A stretch of DNA of 64,000 nucleotides from Streptomyces reniochalinae (GTDB lineage Bacteria; Actinomycetota; Actinomycetes; Streptomycetales; Streptomycetaceae): assembly GCF_003323735.1 (NCBI RefSeq), contig NZ_QOIM01000017.1, forward strand, positions 62,001 to 126,000, read 5' to 3'. The notes beneath the pieces are model-generated. The model did not search any database and had not been told where the DNA came from. It was given only the letters and a program-made list of their open reading frames with translations. The stretch's first letter is position 1, and each line of letters starts with the position of its first letter. Below are positions 44,006-55,458 of the stretch, one piece after another. The translations under genes were made by a program, and so were the position numbers.

Positions 44006-45394
44006 ATGACCACGCACCCCGAAGAGACCCGGCAGCGGACCCCCTCCAGCCTCGCCACGGCGGCGGCACGCAATCTCGCCGGCACCACCAAGACGCCCCC
44101 GCAGATGCAGGGGATCTCCCCGCGCTGGCTGTTGCGCGTCCTGCCCTGGACCGAGACCACGGGCGGCAGCTATCGCGTCAACCGGCGCCTCACCCACACC
44201 CTGGGCGACGGGCGTATCGAGTTCGTGACCACCGGCGCCGACGTCCAGGTCATCCCCTCGGAGCTGCGGGAGATCCCCCTGCTGCGCGGGCTCGATGACG
44301 AAGCGACCCTGCGGGCCCTCGCCGACGGCTTCACCCAGCGCGAGTACGCGGCGGGCGACACGCTCACCACCCGTGGCGAGCCTGCCGGTGAACTGCTGCT
44401 GATCGCGCACGGCCGGGTCGGCAAGCACGCGGCGGGGCGCTACGACGACGAGGTCGACCTGGGCGTGCTCGCCGACGGTGACCACGCCGGCGGCCAGATC
44501 CTCACCGCGGACCCGGGCACCTGGGAGTACACGCTGCGGGCGCGGACGCGCTGCATCGTGCTCGCGCTGCCCCGCGACACCTTCCGGCGGACCGCGGACA
44601 ACTCCCCGCCGCTGCGAAGCCACCTCGACTCCGTGCTCTCCCGCGCCGTTCCCGCACAGAACCGGCGCGGAGAGGCCGACATCGCCCTCTCCTCGGGCCA
44701 CGCGGGCGAAGCAGAGCTGCCCGGCACCTTCGTCGACTACGAGCTGAACCCCCGCGAGTACGAGCTGTCGGTCGCGCAGACGGTGCTGAAGGTGCACAGC
44801 AGGGTCGCCGACGTCTACAACGACCCGATGAACCAGGTCCAAGAGCAGCTGCGGCTGACCGTGGAGGCGCTGCGCGAGCGCCAGGAGCACGAGCTGGTCA
44901 ACAGCCGGGAGTTCGGTCTGCTGCACAACGCCGACCTGACGCAGCGCATCCACACCCGCGGCGGTCCGCCGACGCCCGCCGACATGGACGAGCTGATCTC
45001 CCGCCGCCGCAAGACCCGCTACATCCTGGCGCACCCCAAGGCGATCGCCGCGATCGGGCGCGAGTGCAGCAGGCACGGGCTCTATCCCGACCAGGTCGAG
45101 GTGGAGGGCGTCAAGACGCGCGCCTGGAGGGGCATCCCGATCCTGCCCTGCGACAAGATCCCGGTGCGCGAGGACGGCACCACCTCGGTGCTGGCCATGC
45201 GCACGGGGCTGGAGGACCAGGGGGTCATCGGCCTGCATCAGACGGGTCTGCCGGACGAGATCCAGCCCTCGCTCAACGTCCGCTTCATGGGCGTCGACGA
45301 GCGGGCCCTGGTCTCCTACCTTGTCAGTGCCTACTTCTCCGCCGCCGTGCTGGTTCCCGACGCGCTCGGCATCCTGGAGGACGTCGAGGTCTGA
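44006..45394 (+). CDS. Family 2B encapsulin shell protein 2 (with cNMP-binding-like domain)
   Basis: 462 residues, clearly paralogous to the preceding gene over its whole length: [101 protein letters not shown]. The inserted cNMP-like domain (about 92-210) is the most divergent part and also lacks the canonical phosphate-binding Glu and Arg. Two-component family 2B shells are known in Streptomyces, so the two products probably co-assemble. GGGGA precedes the ATG. Confidence 0.9.
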   Translation: MTTHPEETRQRTPSSLATAAARNLAGTTKTPPQMQGISPRWLLRVLPWTETTGGSYRVNRRLTHTLGDGRIEFVTTGADVQVIPSELREIPLLRGLDDEATLRALADGFTQREYAAGDTLTTRGEPAGELLLIAHGRVGKHAAGRYDDEVDLGVLADGDHAGGQILTADPGTWEYTLRARTRCIVLALPRDTFRRTADNSPPLRSHLDSVLSRAVPAQNRRGEADIALSSGHAGEAELPGTFVDYELNPREYELSVAQTVLKVHSRVADVYNDPMNQVQEQLRLTVEALRERQEHELVNSREFGLLHNADLTQRIHTRGGPPTPADMDELISRRRKTRYILAHPKAIAAIGRECSRHGLYPDQVEVEGVKTRAWRGIPILPCDKIPVREDGTTSVLAMRTGLEDQGVIGLHQTGLPDEIQPSLNVRFMGVDERALVSYLVSAYFSAAVLVPDALGILEDVEV

Positions 45395-45403
45395 ACACCG
45401 GGT

Positions 45404-45439
45404 CCGGGGGGCGGCCGGCCGCGCCGGGCCGCCCCCCGG
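45404..45439. terminator. Terminator between shell gene 2 and phosphoketolase
   Basis: A stem of 13 bp (45404-45416 with 45427-45439, including CCGGGGGGCGG/CCGCCCCCCGG) and a 10-nt loop. It lies between convergent stop codons at 45394 and 45452. Confidence 0.85.
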
Positions 45440-45451
45440 CAGGACGTCGGG

Positions 45452-47839
45452 TCACCGGCCCGGCCAGCGCCATTCGGTGACCTCGGGCATGTCCTCACCG
45501 TGCTCGAGGATGTAGCGGTGGTGCCGCTCGCGCAGGCCGGCCGCGCGCTGCCGTACGGTCGCGGCCCGCGCGCCCAGCCCCTCCGTCCGGTCGATCACGT
45601 CCATGACCAGGTGGTAGCGGTCCATCTCGTTGCGCACCACCATGTCGAACGGCGTCGTCGTGGACCCCGATTCGCGGTAGCCGCGCACGGCGAGCTGCGG
45701 GTGGACAGTGCGCCCGTAGACCAGGCGGTGCACCAGCCAGGGGTAGCCGTGGTAGGCGAAGATGACCGGCCTGTCCCGGGTGAAGAGGGCGTCGAACTCG
45801 GTGTCGGCCATGCCGTGCGGATGGTCGCGGTGGCGCATGAGCCGCGCCATGTCCACCACGTTGACCACCCGCACGGCCACCTCGGGCAGCCACTCGCGCA
45901 GCAGTGAGGCGGCCGCCAGCGTCTCCTGGGTGGGGATGTCACCGGCGCAGGCGAGGACCACGTCGGGCCCGTTGCCGCCGTGTTCGGTCCCCGCCCACTC
46001 CCACACGCCGACGCCGCGCGCGCAGTGGTCGCGGGCCGAGTCGAGGTCGAGCCAGTCGAAGCAGGGGTGCTTGCCCGCGACGATCACGTTGACGGTGTCG
46101 CGGGTGCGCAGCGCGTGGTCGGTGACGCACAGCAGGGTGTTGGTGTCCGGCGGCAGGTAGACGCGCACCACGTCGGGGCTCTTGTTGAGCACGTGGTCGA
46201 TGAAGCCCGGGTCCTGGTGGGAGAAGCCGTTGTGGTCCTGGCGCCAGGCGTGCGAGGTGAGCAGGTAGTTGAGGGAGGCGACGGGGCGGCGCCAGGGGAC
46301 CTCGCGGGCGCTGTGGACCCACTTCACGTGCTGCGAGGCCATGCTGGAGACGAGGTTGGTGAACGCCTCGTAGGAGGCGAACACGCCGTTCCTGCCGGTG
46401 AGTACGTACCCCTCGAGCCAGCCCTGGCACAGGTGTTCGGAGAGGACCTCCAGTACGCGGCCGTGGCGGCCCAGGTGCTGGTCGGTGGGGAGCAGCTCCG
46501 CCTGCCAGTCGCGGTCGGTGGCGTCGAAGACGGCGCTCAGGTGGTTGGAGTCCGTCTCGTCGGGCCCGAACAGGCGGAAGTCGCGCCGCTCCTCGGTGCG
46601 GCGCAGCAGCTCGCGCAGGAAGGAGCCCAGCTCACGGGTCGGCTCGTGGGAGGAGGCGCCGGGGCGCTCGACGGCCACCGCGCAGGACTCCAGGCCGGGC
46701 AGCGGAAGCTCACGCAGCAGCCGTCCGCCGTTGGCCTCGGGGACGGAACCCAGGCGCAGGTCGCCCTCGGGCACCCACTCCAGCACACGCGGGTGCGGCC
46801 TGCCCGCCTCGTCGAACAGTTCTTCGGGCCGGTAGGAGCGGAGCCACTGCTCCAGCTGGCGCAGCCGGTCCGGGTCGTCCCGCACCCCGGACAGCGGCAC
46901 CTGGTGCGCACGCCAGGTGTCCTCCACCGGGACCCCGTCCAGCTCCCGCGGCCCCGTCCAGCCCTTGGGGGTGCGCAGCACCAGCATCGGCCAGTGCGGC
47001 CTGGCCCGCGCGCCGTCACCGCCCTCGCGGGCCGCACGCTGGATCGCGTCGATCCGCTCCATGGCCACGTCGAGCGCGCCGGCCAGCGCGCGGTGCGCCT
47101 CCACAGGCGGGGTGTCCTGGTCCGCGGTGACGAACAGCGGGTCGTAGCCGTAGCCGCGCATCAGGGCTGCCAGCTCGTCCTCGGGCAGCCGGGCCAGCAC
47201 CGTCGGGTTGGCGATCTTGTACCCGTTCAGATGCAGGACGGGGAGCACGGCGCCGTCGTGCACCGGGTCCAGGAACTTGTTCGCGTGCCATGAGCCGGCC
47301 AGCGGGCCCGTCTCCGCCTCGCCGTCTCCCACGACCGCGCACACCAGCAGGCCGGGATCGTCGAACGCCGCGCCGAAGGCGTGCGCCAGCGCGTATCCGA
47401 GCTCCCCGCCCTCCTGGATCGACCCGGGCACGCTCGGCGCCGTGTGGCTGGGGACGCCGCCCGGCTGTGAGAACTCCGCGAACAGCCGGCGCATGCCCTC
47501 CTCGTCGCGGGGGACGTCGGGGCGCAGCTGCGAGTAGGTGCCCTCCAGCCAGGCACCCGAGAGCACCGCCGCGGCCCCGTGCCCCGGGCCCCACACCCCC
47601 AGCGTGCGCCGGCCCCTGGTGCGGATCAGCCGGTTGAGGTGGGTGTAGAGCAGGGTCAGCCCCGGGCAGGTGCCCCAGTGGCCCAGCAGCCTGGGCTTGA
47701 TGTGCTCGGGGCGCAGCGGCTCGCTCAGCAGTGGGTTGGCGCGCAGGTAGAGCTGGCAGGCCGAAAGGTAGTTCAGGGCGCGCCAGTGCGCGTCCAGCCC
47801 GTCGGCCTCACGCTCGGTGAGGGGCTCGTGTTCCGGCAT
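45452..47839 (-). CDS. xfp: Xylulose-5-phosphate/fructose-6-phosphate phosphoketolase
   Basis: 795 residues, normal for the family. A TPP enzyme that splits xylulose 5-phosphate (or fructose 6-phosphate) with phosphate to acetyl phosphate and glyceraldehyde 3-phosphate (or erythrose 4-phosphate). Motifs: GHWGTCPGLTLLYTHLNR, VWGPGHGAAA, the TPP-Mg motif VVGDGEAETGPLAGSW, LHLNGYKIANPT, RTPKGWTGP, PDETDSNHL, and GNGSRxGxF-type TGRNGVFASYEAF. Start ATG 47839. No disordered N-terminal extension, the usual mark of family 2 encapsulin cargo, is visible. It is convergent with the encapsulin genes and divergent from the GAF regulator. Confidence 0.93.
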   Translation of the reverse strand: MPEHEPLTEREADGLDAHWRALNYLSACQLYLRANPLLSEPLRPEHIKPRLLGHWGTCPGLTLLYTHLNRLIRTRGRRTLGVWGPGHGAAAVLSGAWLEGTYSQLRPDVPRDEEGMRRLFAEFSQPGGVPSHTAPSVPGSIQEGGELGYALAHAFGAAFDDPGLLVCAVVGDGEAETGPLAGSWHANKFLDPVHDGAVLPVLHLNGYKIANPTVLARLPEDELAALMRGYGYDPLFVTADQDTPPVEAHRALAGALDVAMERIDAIQRAAREGGDGARARPHWPMLVLRTPKGWTGPRELDGVPVEDTWRAHQVPLSGVRDDPDRLRQLEQWLRSYRPEELFDEAGRPHPRVLEWVPEGDLRLGSVPEANGGRLLRELPLPGLESCAVAVERPGASSHEPTRELGSFLRELLRRTEERRDFRLFGPDETDSNHLSAVFDATDRDWQAELLPTDQHLGRHGRVLEVLSEHLCQGWLEGYVLTGRNGVFASYEAFTNLVSSMASQHVKWVHSAREVPWRRPVASLNYLLTSHAWRQDHNGFSHQDPGFIDHVLNKSPDVVRVYLPPDTNTLLCVTDHALRTRDTVNVIVAGKHPCFDWLDLDSARDHCARGVGVWEWAGTEHGGNGPDVVLACAGDIPTQETLAAASLLREWLPEVAVRVVNVVDMARLMRHRDHPHGMADTEFDALFTRDRPVIFAYHGYPWLVHRLVYGRTVHPQLAVRGYRESGSTTTPFDMVVRNEMDRYHLVMDVIDRTEGLGARAATVRQRAAGLRERHHRYILEHGEDMPEVTEWRWPGR

Positions 47840-47988
47840 GCCGGATGGGTACCAGGCCGGGGCGGATCCGACACCCCGCGCGCCCCCCTCATCCCGTACG
47901 ACACCCCGGACGCGCACCGCGCCTGTGGGTGCCGGCCCGACTCGTCCTGGGCGTTGCCCGCCGCCTCCGCCCGCTGCACGATGACGGG

Positions 47989-49278
47989 GTGCGCAATCCA
48001 TGGCTGGCGCTCGAGGCGGGAGCGGACGCGGCCCAGCGGGCCGGAGCCCTGCGCCGCGCCCACGAGACGTTCCTGACCGGCGGTACCGTCGACGCGCCCG
48101 TACGCGAGGTGGTGGCCGACTCGTGGCGGCGCTGCGCCGGGGCGCGGCTGGCCCCGGAGAGCATGGCCGGTGTCGAGGTGGACGACGCGGGCCTCGCGCT
48201 GCGCCGCGCACGGCACCCCCTGGCCCGCGCGATGCCGCTCTTCCGCGAGCTGCTGGGCACCATCGCCGACGACGGCGCCCACCTGCTGTCCGTCTGCGAC
48301 GAGCGCGGCACCATGCTCTGGGTCGAGGGCCACCCCCAAGTGCTGCGCCGGGCCGAGCGGATGAACTTCGTCCCCGGCTCCCAGTGGGCCGAGCACGCCA
48401 GCGGCACCAACGCGCCCGGCACGGCGCTCGCGGTCGGCCACGCCGTGCAGATCTTCGCCGCCGAGCACTACTGCCGCCCCGTACAGGCATGGACCTGCGC
48501 GGCAGCACCTGTGCACGATCCGCGCACCGGGCGCGTCGTCGGCGCCGTCGATCTGACGGGCGGCGACCATCTCGCCTCTCCGCACAGCCTCGCCCTCGTC
48601 CAGGCCACGGCGCGGGCCGCCGAGGCCCGCCTCGCCGCGCTGGGCCCGGGCCCTGGAGACGGCACGGCACCCGACGGCGGCCTGCTCGCCGTTCTCGGCC
48701 GCGACGAGGCCCGGCTCCACCGTCCGGGGGCGGGAAGCCTGCGGCTCGGCCGGCGGCACAGCGAGATCCTGCTGCTGCTCGCCGCGCACCCCGACGGGCT
48801 GACGGGTGAGGCGCTCGTCCGCGAGCTGTACGGGGAACGCGACGTCAACCCCGTCACCCTGCGTGCCGAACTCTCGCGGCTGCGGCACCTGCTCGGACCG
48901 CTGCTGGCCTCCCGTCCCTACCGGTTACGGCACCGCCCCTACACCGACTACGACACCGTGGGCGAGGCGCTGGCCGCGGACGATCCCGCCGCGGCGCTCG
49001 ACGCCTACACGGGACCGCTGCTGCCCGCCTCCGAGGCCCCCGGCGTGGTGCGGCTCCGCCGGCTGCTGGAGAACCGCCTGCGGCGCCACCTGCTGTCCGG
49101 CGCCGAACCCGCGCTGCTGGAGAGGTGGCTGTGCACCGCGGGCGCGGAGGACGACCTGGAGGCGTGGGAGGCGCTGCACGGCCTGCGCCCGTCCGCGCGT
49201 ACGGCGGCCCGGGTGCGCGAACTGAGCGCGCTCTACGGGCTGTCCCCGGACGCGGCACGGACCGCCCGTAGAGCGTGA
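47989..49278 (+). CDS. GAF-domain transcriptional regulator upstream of aldehyde dehydrogenase
   Basis: 429 residues. The first 250 resemble the AcoR-type sensor: VVADSWRRCAGARL (family N-terminal helix), a GAF domain including LLSVCDERGTMLWVEG, GSQWAEHASGTNAPGTALAVG and VVGAVDLTGGDH. There is no sigma-54 AAA domain. Instead a winged-helix region near residues 255-310 (GRRHSEILLLLAAHPDGLTGEALVRELYG, VTLRAELSRLRHLLG) and a helical C-terminus follow. GTG at 47989. The adjacent aldehyde dehydrogenase gene is the likely target. Confidence 0.82.
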   Translation: MRNPWLALEAGADAAQRAGALRRAHETFLTGGTVDAPVREVVADSWRRCAGARLAPESMAGVEVDDAGLALRRARHPLARAMPLFRELLGTIADDGAHLLSVCDERGTMLWVEGHPQVLRRAERMNFVPGSQWAEHASGTNAPGTALAVGHAVQIFAAEHYCRPVQAWTCAAAPVHDPRTGRVVGAVDLTGGDHLASPHSLALVQATARAAEARLAALGPGPGDGTAPDGGLLAVLGRDEARLHRPGAGSLRLGRRHSEILLLLAAHPDGLTGEALVRELYGERDVNPVTLRAELSRLRHLLGPLLASRPYRLRHRPYTDYDTVGEALAADDPAAALDAYTGPLLPASEAPGVVRLRRLLENRLRRHLLSGAEPALLERWLCTAGAEDDLEAWEALHGLRPSARTAARVRELSALYGLSPDAARTARRA

Positions 49279-49376
49279 CCAGTGCCAGGACGCCGAGCGT
49301 GACGCCCGGGTGACAGGGGAGCGGGGGCATCGGCGTGTGCCGGGGCGGGAGCGGTACGCCGGGCGCGGTCTACGCT

Positions 49377-49399
49377 CGCAACGTATCCGCAACGTTGCG
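49377..49399 (+). promoter_or_regulatory. Candidate operator upstream of the aldehyde dehydrogenase operon
   Basis: CGCAACGT is repeated at 49377-49384 and 49388-49395, an 11-bp period. The second copy is part of a perfect 12-bp palindrome CGCAACGTTGCG (49388-49399). A TACTAG box starts three bases later. This fits an activator or repressor site at the promoter. Confidence 0.5.
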
Positions 49400-49517
49400 G
49401 GTACTAGCCTCCCGGCACCACCCGCCGGTCGGCCGCGCCGGCCCGCGTGAGCCGACCTCCGGGCGGGCCCGTACGAGTCGGCCGGCACAGGAGCCGGCCA
49501 GCACAGGGAGGCAGAGC

Positions 49518-51040
<1,523 letters not shown>

Positions 51041-51041
<1 letters not shown>

Positions 51042-51415
51042 TGGGCACGCCTGACGAGCGGGCGGAGCCCGAGCGGGTCGCCGTCACGCCCGCGGCCGCC
51101 GAACTGCTGCGGACGCTCACCTCCAAGCACGGGCCGCTGATGTTCCACCAGTCCGGCGGCTGCTGCGACGGCAGCAGCCCCATGTGCTACGGCAGGGGCG
51201 AGTTCCGCACGGGCGGCTCCGACGTGCTGCTCGGTGAGCTGGAGATCGACGGCGTGGCAGAACCCGTCCCGTTCTGGATGTCGGCCGCGCAGTTCGCGCA
51301 CTGGAGCCACACCCATCTGACCGTCGACGTCGTCGAGGGCAGGGGCAGCGGCTTCTCGCTGGAGGCCCCCGAGGGGGTGCGCTTCCTGATCAGGTCGCGG
51401 CTGGTCGGCGGCTGA
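51041..51415 (+). CDS. DUF779 protein
   Basis: 124 residues with the family block HQSGGCCDGSSPMCYGRGEF, rich in conserved Cys, and a C-terminal GSGFSLEAPEGVRFL. It is regularly encoded next to aldehyde dehydrogenases. The four-base overlap with that gene indicates coupled translation. The Cys cluster suggests metal binding. The function is unknown. Confidence 0.9.
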
Positions 51416-51444
51416 CCTCCGGCGCCCCGCGGTCCCTACACGCT

Positions 51445-51481
51445 CGCGGGCACCGCCGTCTCCCCTACGGCGGTGCCCGCG
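51445..51481. terminator. Terminator after DUF779
   Basis: A perfect 15-bp stem (51445-51459 with 51467-51481) with a 7-nt pyrimidine loop, 30 bases beyond the stop. The convergent DUF6643 gene can share it. Confidence 0.88.
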
Positions 51482-51538
51482 CAAGCGTTCATGGGGCGAC
51501 GCGCGCCGAGCGCGCGACGGCTCGTCGGTACCCCGGTG

Positions 51539-52231
51539 TCAGTACCCCCGGCCGCCGTACTGGTGGCCGCCGTACGGGTCCTCGTGCTGGACCGGCATCG
51601 GGCGGGGCGCCGCGGGGCGTGGGGCCACCGGACGCATGTACTGCGTCGCCTGGCTGTGCATCGCCTGCTGCTGGTACTGCTGCACCTGGACCTGCGGCTG
51701 CGGCTGCTGCGGCATCTGCTGCATCGGTGCCTGCGGCTGCGCCGGGCCCTGCGGCCCCGGGTAGCCGTAGCCGCGCGGCTGCGCCTGCTGCGGAATGTGC
51801 GGCGCGGGCGTGTGTTGCAGCGGAACAGGGCCGCCCTGCATGCCCGAGCCTCCACCGGGCGGAAGGGCGGCCGGAGCCTGCCGGACCGGCTGCTGGCGCA
51901 TCGGCGCGGCCTGCTGCGGTGCGGGCTGCGGCGCCGGGGGCTGGGGCGCGGCCGCGCCCGGGTACCCGTATCCCGGCGCGGGCGCGTGCTGCAACGGTGC
52001 GGGCTGCGGCATCTGCGGCTGCCGCGGGTCGGGGCCCGCGGGCAGTGCCGGAGGCAGCGCCGCGAGCGCGCTGCCCGTGCTCCCCGTGTCATAGGCCGAC
52101 GGCACCCGGATGGGAGCGATCTGCGGTGTGCCCCGCTCGGCGACGAGCATGTCGTAGATCGGCGTCTCGGGGTAGGACGATGCAGCGTAGTAGCCGCCGC
52201 TGTAAGAGCTGCGGGGGGAGGTCATGCTCAT
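51539..52231 (-). CDS. DUF6643-type disordered protein
   Basis: 230 residues. A short conserved-looking head (SPRSSYSGGYYAASSYPETP, then IYDMLVAERGTPQIAPIRVP) is followed by about 180 residues of Pro/Gln/Ala/Gly/Tyr repeats such as GYGYPG and LQHAPAP, predicted to be disordered. I recall such proteins as DUF6643 in Streptomyces. Function unknown. No signal peptide. Start ATG 52231 or 52225, neither with a clear ribosome-binding site. The length and composition resemble the disordered targeting domains of family 2 encapsulin cargo, but this is only a resemblance. Confidence 0.75.
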   Translation of the reverse strand: MSMTSPRSSYSGGYYAASSYPETPIYDMLVAERGTPQIAPIRVPSAYDTGSTGSALAALPPALPAGPDPRQPQMPQPAPLQHAPAPGYGYPGAAAPQPPAPQPAPQQAAPMRQQPVRQAPAALPPGGGSGMQGGPVPLQHTPAPHIPQQAQPRGYGYPGPQGPAQPQAPMQQMPQQPQPQVQVQQYQQQAMHSQATQYMRPVAPRPAAPRPMPVQHEDPYGGHQYGGRGY

Positions 52232-52649
52232 AAGGTAAGCCCACAATCCGCATCGGCACTAGAGAGGTACACACACAACGCCTGGCCCACCCGCATCACC
52301 GCAGGCGGGCACCTGTTTTCACCCCCGTGGGAGCGACCGCGCCAGGGAGCTGCGCGGAAGGAGCTCGACCGGGGGCCGAAGGCCCCTCACGCCGACCGTG
52401 TTGACGCCCGGTCAGGCGTGGCGAGACGGCTCTTTCCCGCCTGCTTCCTGAAACGGGCGCGCGGGAGGAGAAGCTGACAGAAGCATAAGCCCACCGGCAA
52501 TGCCTCAGAACGCCCCTGCCCGAACAAGTTGTTCGACTTCGGCGGACTGCGGCGAGAGGAGCGCGAAGGGGCTTCGGCGGGCGCGGACGCGTGCAATAGG
52601 TTGGGAGGGACCGGAACGCCGGGTCCACCGAGCCCGAGGGGGAGTGGCT
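52232..52649. promoter_or_regulatory. Intergenic region with a near-perfect palindrome
   Basis: 418 nt between the divergent DUF6643 and TerD genes, no supported ORF. CGAACAAGTTGTTCG (52521-52535) is an inverted repeat with 7-bp arms and one central base. It resembles an actinobacterial SOS box, CGAAC-N4-GTTCG, but has five bases between the arms, so another regulator is more likely. Confidence 0.4.
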
Positions 52650-54122
52650 ATGACGATGCGCAAGGGGACCAACGTCCCCGTGTCCGCTGCGACGGTCCGG
52701 ATCGAGCTGGGCTGGTCGTCAGGACCGCTCGTGCCGGACGTCGACGCGTCGGCACTCCTGCTCGACTCGCACGGCAAGGTCCGCTCCGACGCGGACTTCG
52801 TCTTCTACAACCAGCCCCGGCACTCCTCGTCGGCCGTCCTGCACGAGGGCAAGAACCCGATAGGCGAGTCCTGCACCGACGGGCTGACCGTCGACCTCGG
52901 GCGCGTCGAACCGGAGATCGACCGCATCGTCATCGCGGCCTCCGCCGACGGCGGCAGCTTCGGCCAGGTGCCGGGCCTGTACGTACGCCTGCTGGAGGCC
53001 GGGGCTGCCGGAGCCCCAGCCACCGGAGCGGAGATCGCCCGCTTCGACCCGGCCGACGCGGCAGCCGAGACCGCCTATCTGCTGGGGGAGCTGTACCGCA
53101 GGCAGGGCGCGTGGAAGTTCCGCGCTGTCGGTCAGGGGTACGACAGCGGCCTGGCCGGTCTCGCCACCGACTTCGGCATCAGCGTCGACGAGCCGTCCGC
53201 CGCGGGCGGTGCACCCGCCCCGGCCGGCAGCGGCGCGCCGCTGCACCCGCACAGCGCCCCCACCCCGCACGTGCCAGGACCGCCCGACGTGCGGGTGCCC
53301 GGCCTGCCGCAGGGCCCCGGCGCCCCGAGCACCCCCGACCTGCCGGCCCCCTCGGTCCCCGGCCCGACGGCGGACGCCGCCCCCCCGGCGCCGCCCGCTC
53401 CCTCCATGCCCGCGACCCCCTCGGCCCCCGCCCCCTCGGCTCCGACGCCACCGGCACCTCAGCCCGCACCCGCCGCGCCCGTGCGGCTGAGCAAGGTGAC
53501 GCTCACCAAGGAGGCGCCGTCGGTCTCGCTGACCAAGCAGGGCGGCACCTCGGGCGCCATGCGCGTCAATCTCAACTGGACGACCCAGGCCCAGCAGCCC
53601 AAGGGGCTGGCCGGACGGCTGAGCAAGGCCATGGGCGCGCTGACGGGCCCGGACCTGGACCTGTGCGCCCTCTACGAGCTGGCCGACGGCCGCAAGGGCG
53701 TCGTGCAGGCGCTCGGCAACTCCTTCGGCTCGCTGCACAGGCCGCCCTACATCCACCTCGACGGTGACGACCGCACCGGCGCCGTGGAGACCGGCGAGAA
53801 CCTGACGCTCAACCTCGACCACGCGGCCGAACTGCGGCGCGTCCTGATCTTCGTCACCATCTACGAGGGCGCGCGCAGCTTCGCCGGGCTGCACGCCACC
53901 GTCACCCTCAGGCCGCAGCACGGCGCGCCCGTCGACTTCTCCCTCGACGAGTGCACCATCCCCTCCACCGTCTGCGCCCTCGCCCTGATCAGCAACGAGA
54001 GCGGCGAGTTGATGGTGCGTCGCGAAGCGCGTTACCTGGTGCCGCAGCGAGGGGTGAGTCCGCAGCGCACCGTCGACCAGGAGTACGGCTGGGGCATGCA
54101 GTGGACGCCGGGGCGCAAGTGA
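52650..54122 (+). CDS. TerD-family protein with two TerD domains and a Pro/Ala linker
   Basis: 490 residues. Residues 1-185 form a TerD calcium-binding stress domain ([64 protein letters not shown]). About 100 residues of Pro/Ala linker follow. Residues 300-490 form a second, more divergent TerD-like domain ([41 protein letters not shown]). TerD proteins are linked to tellurite and general stress responses and to Streptomyces differentiation. GGGGGAG upstream of ATG. No other ter genes adjacent. Confidence 0.9.
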   Translation: MTMRKGTNVPVSAATVRIELGWSSGPLVPDVDASALLLDSHGKVRSDADFVFYNQPRHSSSAVLHEGKNPIGESCTDGLTVDLGRVEPEIDRIVIAASADGGSFGQVPGLYVRLLEAGAAGAPATGAEIARFDPADAAAETAYLLGELYRRQGAWKFRAVGQGYDSGLAGLATDFGISVDEPSAAGGAPAPAGSGAPLHPHSAPTPHVPGPPDVRVPGLPQGPGAPSTPDLPAPSVPGPTADAAPPAPPAPSMPATPSAPAPSAPTPPAPQPAPAAPVRLSKVTLTKEAPSVSLTKQGGTSGAMRVNLNWTTQAQQPKGLAGRLSKAMGALTGPDLDLCALYELADGRKGVVQALGNSFGSLHRPPYIHLDGDDRTGAVETGENLTLNLDHAAELRRVLIFVTIYEGARSFAGLHATVTLRPQHGAPVDFSLDECTIPSTVCALALISNESGELMVRREARYLVPQRGVSPQRTVDQEYGWGMQWTPGRK

Positions 54123-54213
54123 CAGGGCGCCGGCGCGCGGGTGCCTCGTCGCGACCGCCGCGAACCGGCCGCCCCCGGAGAGGGGAGGCCGACCGGGTGG
54201 GGAGGCGCGGCCG

Positions 54214-55374
54214 TCAGCCGTAGGTGCGGCCCTTCCACGCGGCGCCCCGGCCCCGGTAGTGCTGCACGGCCGAGTCGACGGTCATCGCCAGATAGAGCGC
54301 GGCCGTCACCGGCAGCAGGAGCGCGAGCCACACCGGCCCGCCGTAGTAGCGCAGCATCGGCAGGTACGTCAGCGTCATCAGCAGCCACGCCGCCCCGCCC
54401 ACCGGCGACCCCGCGCACGCCCACACCGGCGGCACCAGATACACCAACACCAGCCCCATCACGGTGCCGACCAGCAGCAGCGGGTTGTTGAGCAGCTGCG
54501 CGTAGGCGCTGCGCGAGACCATGCGCCACAGCGGCCGCAGACCCACGTACGGGCGCACGCTCGTCACCGAGTCCGCGAGCCCCAGCCAGATCCGGCCACC
54601 CGCGCGCTTGACGGCGCGGCCCAGCGTCACGTCGTCGATGACCGCGTCCCTGATGCTGTCCGGCACCCGGGCCCGCACCGCGGCCTCGGTACGCAGCAGC
54701 GCACACCCCCCTGCCGCCGCGGCGGTGCGCGCCGTCGGCCTGTTGACCCAGCGGAACGGATACAGCTGCGAGAAGAAGTACACGAAGGCCGGCACGATCA
54801 TCCGCTCCCAGCCGGTACGCACCCGCAACCGCGCCATCTGCGACACCAGGTCGAGCCGCCCGGCGAGCGCCCCGCGCACCAGACGGCGCAGCGAATCAGG
54901 ACCGTGCGCGATGTCGGCGTCCGTCAGCAGCAGGAACTCGGGCACCCCGCCACCGGTGCTGTGGCCCGCCCGCGCGCGGGCGATCCCGCACCGCAGAGCC
55001 CACAGTTTGCCCGTCCAGCCCGGTTCGGGCTCCCCGGAAGAGAGCACCGTCAACGGCAGGCCGCGGGCCGTGCGTTCCGCGAGCGTGCGGGCGAGCCGCC
55101 CCGTACCGTCCGTGGACCCGTCGTCCACCAGCAGCACCTCCGCCCGCCCCGGGTAGTCCTGCGCCAGCAGCGACGGCAGGCTCACCGGCAGCACCTCGGC
55201 CTCGTCCCTGGCCGGTACGACCACGGTGACGGACGGCCAGGCAGCCGGCTCCTCGGCGGGCGCGGGCGGCATGCGCACGTCGGTCCGCCAGAAGAAGCCC
55301 TGGCCCAGCAGCAGCCACACCCACGCGGCCAGCGAGGCGAGCGGAACGGCGGAGGTCCAGGTGAGGGTGGTCAT
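54214..55374 (-). CDS. Family 2 glycosyltransferase (HpnB-like)
   Basis: 386 residues. One N-terminal membrane helix, a GT2 catalytic domain with VTVVVPARDEAEVL, VLLVDDGSTDGT, LLLTDADIAHG (DxD) and the acceptor region RDAVIDDVTLGRAVK, then three or four C-terminal helices. It resembles hopanoid-associated glycosyltransferase HpnB, but no hopanoid genes are near. Acts at the cytoplasmic membrane. ATG at 55374. Divergent from the racemase gene. Confidence 0.85.
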   Translation of the reverse strand: MTTLTWTSAVPLASLAAWVWLLLGQGFFWRTDVRMPPAPAEEPAAWPSVTVVVPARDEAEVLPVSLPSLLAQDYPGRAEVLLVDDGSTDGTGRLARTLAERTARGLPLTVLSSGEPEPGWTGKLWALRCGIARARAGHSTGGGVPEFLLLTDADIAHGPDSLRRLVRGALAGRLDLVSQMARLRVRTGWERMIVPAFVYFFSQLYPFRWVNRPTARTAAAAGGCALLRTEAAVRARVPDSIRDAVIDDVTLGRAVKRAGGRIWLGLADSVTSVRPYVGLRPLWRMVSRSAYAQLLNNPLLLVGTVMGLVLVYLVPPVWACAGSPVGGAAWLLMTLTYLPMLRYYGGPVWLALLLPVTAALYLAMTVDSAVQHYRGRGAAWKGRTYG

Positions 55375-55458
55375 CGAGCGGCAGTCTGCCGCACGCGGGC
55401 CACCGGGGGCACCATGACGAGCCGGGTCCGCATAGCCGATCGATTACAGTTGTTCACC

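Noticed and set aside
52521..52535. Possible LexA/SOS box upstream of the TerD gene
   Set aside because: The arm spacing is five bases rather than four, so it is kept only as a palindrome.
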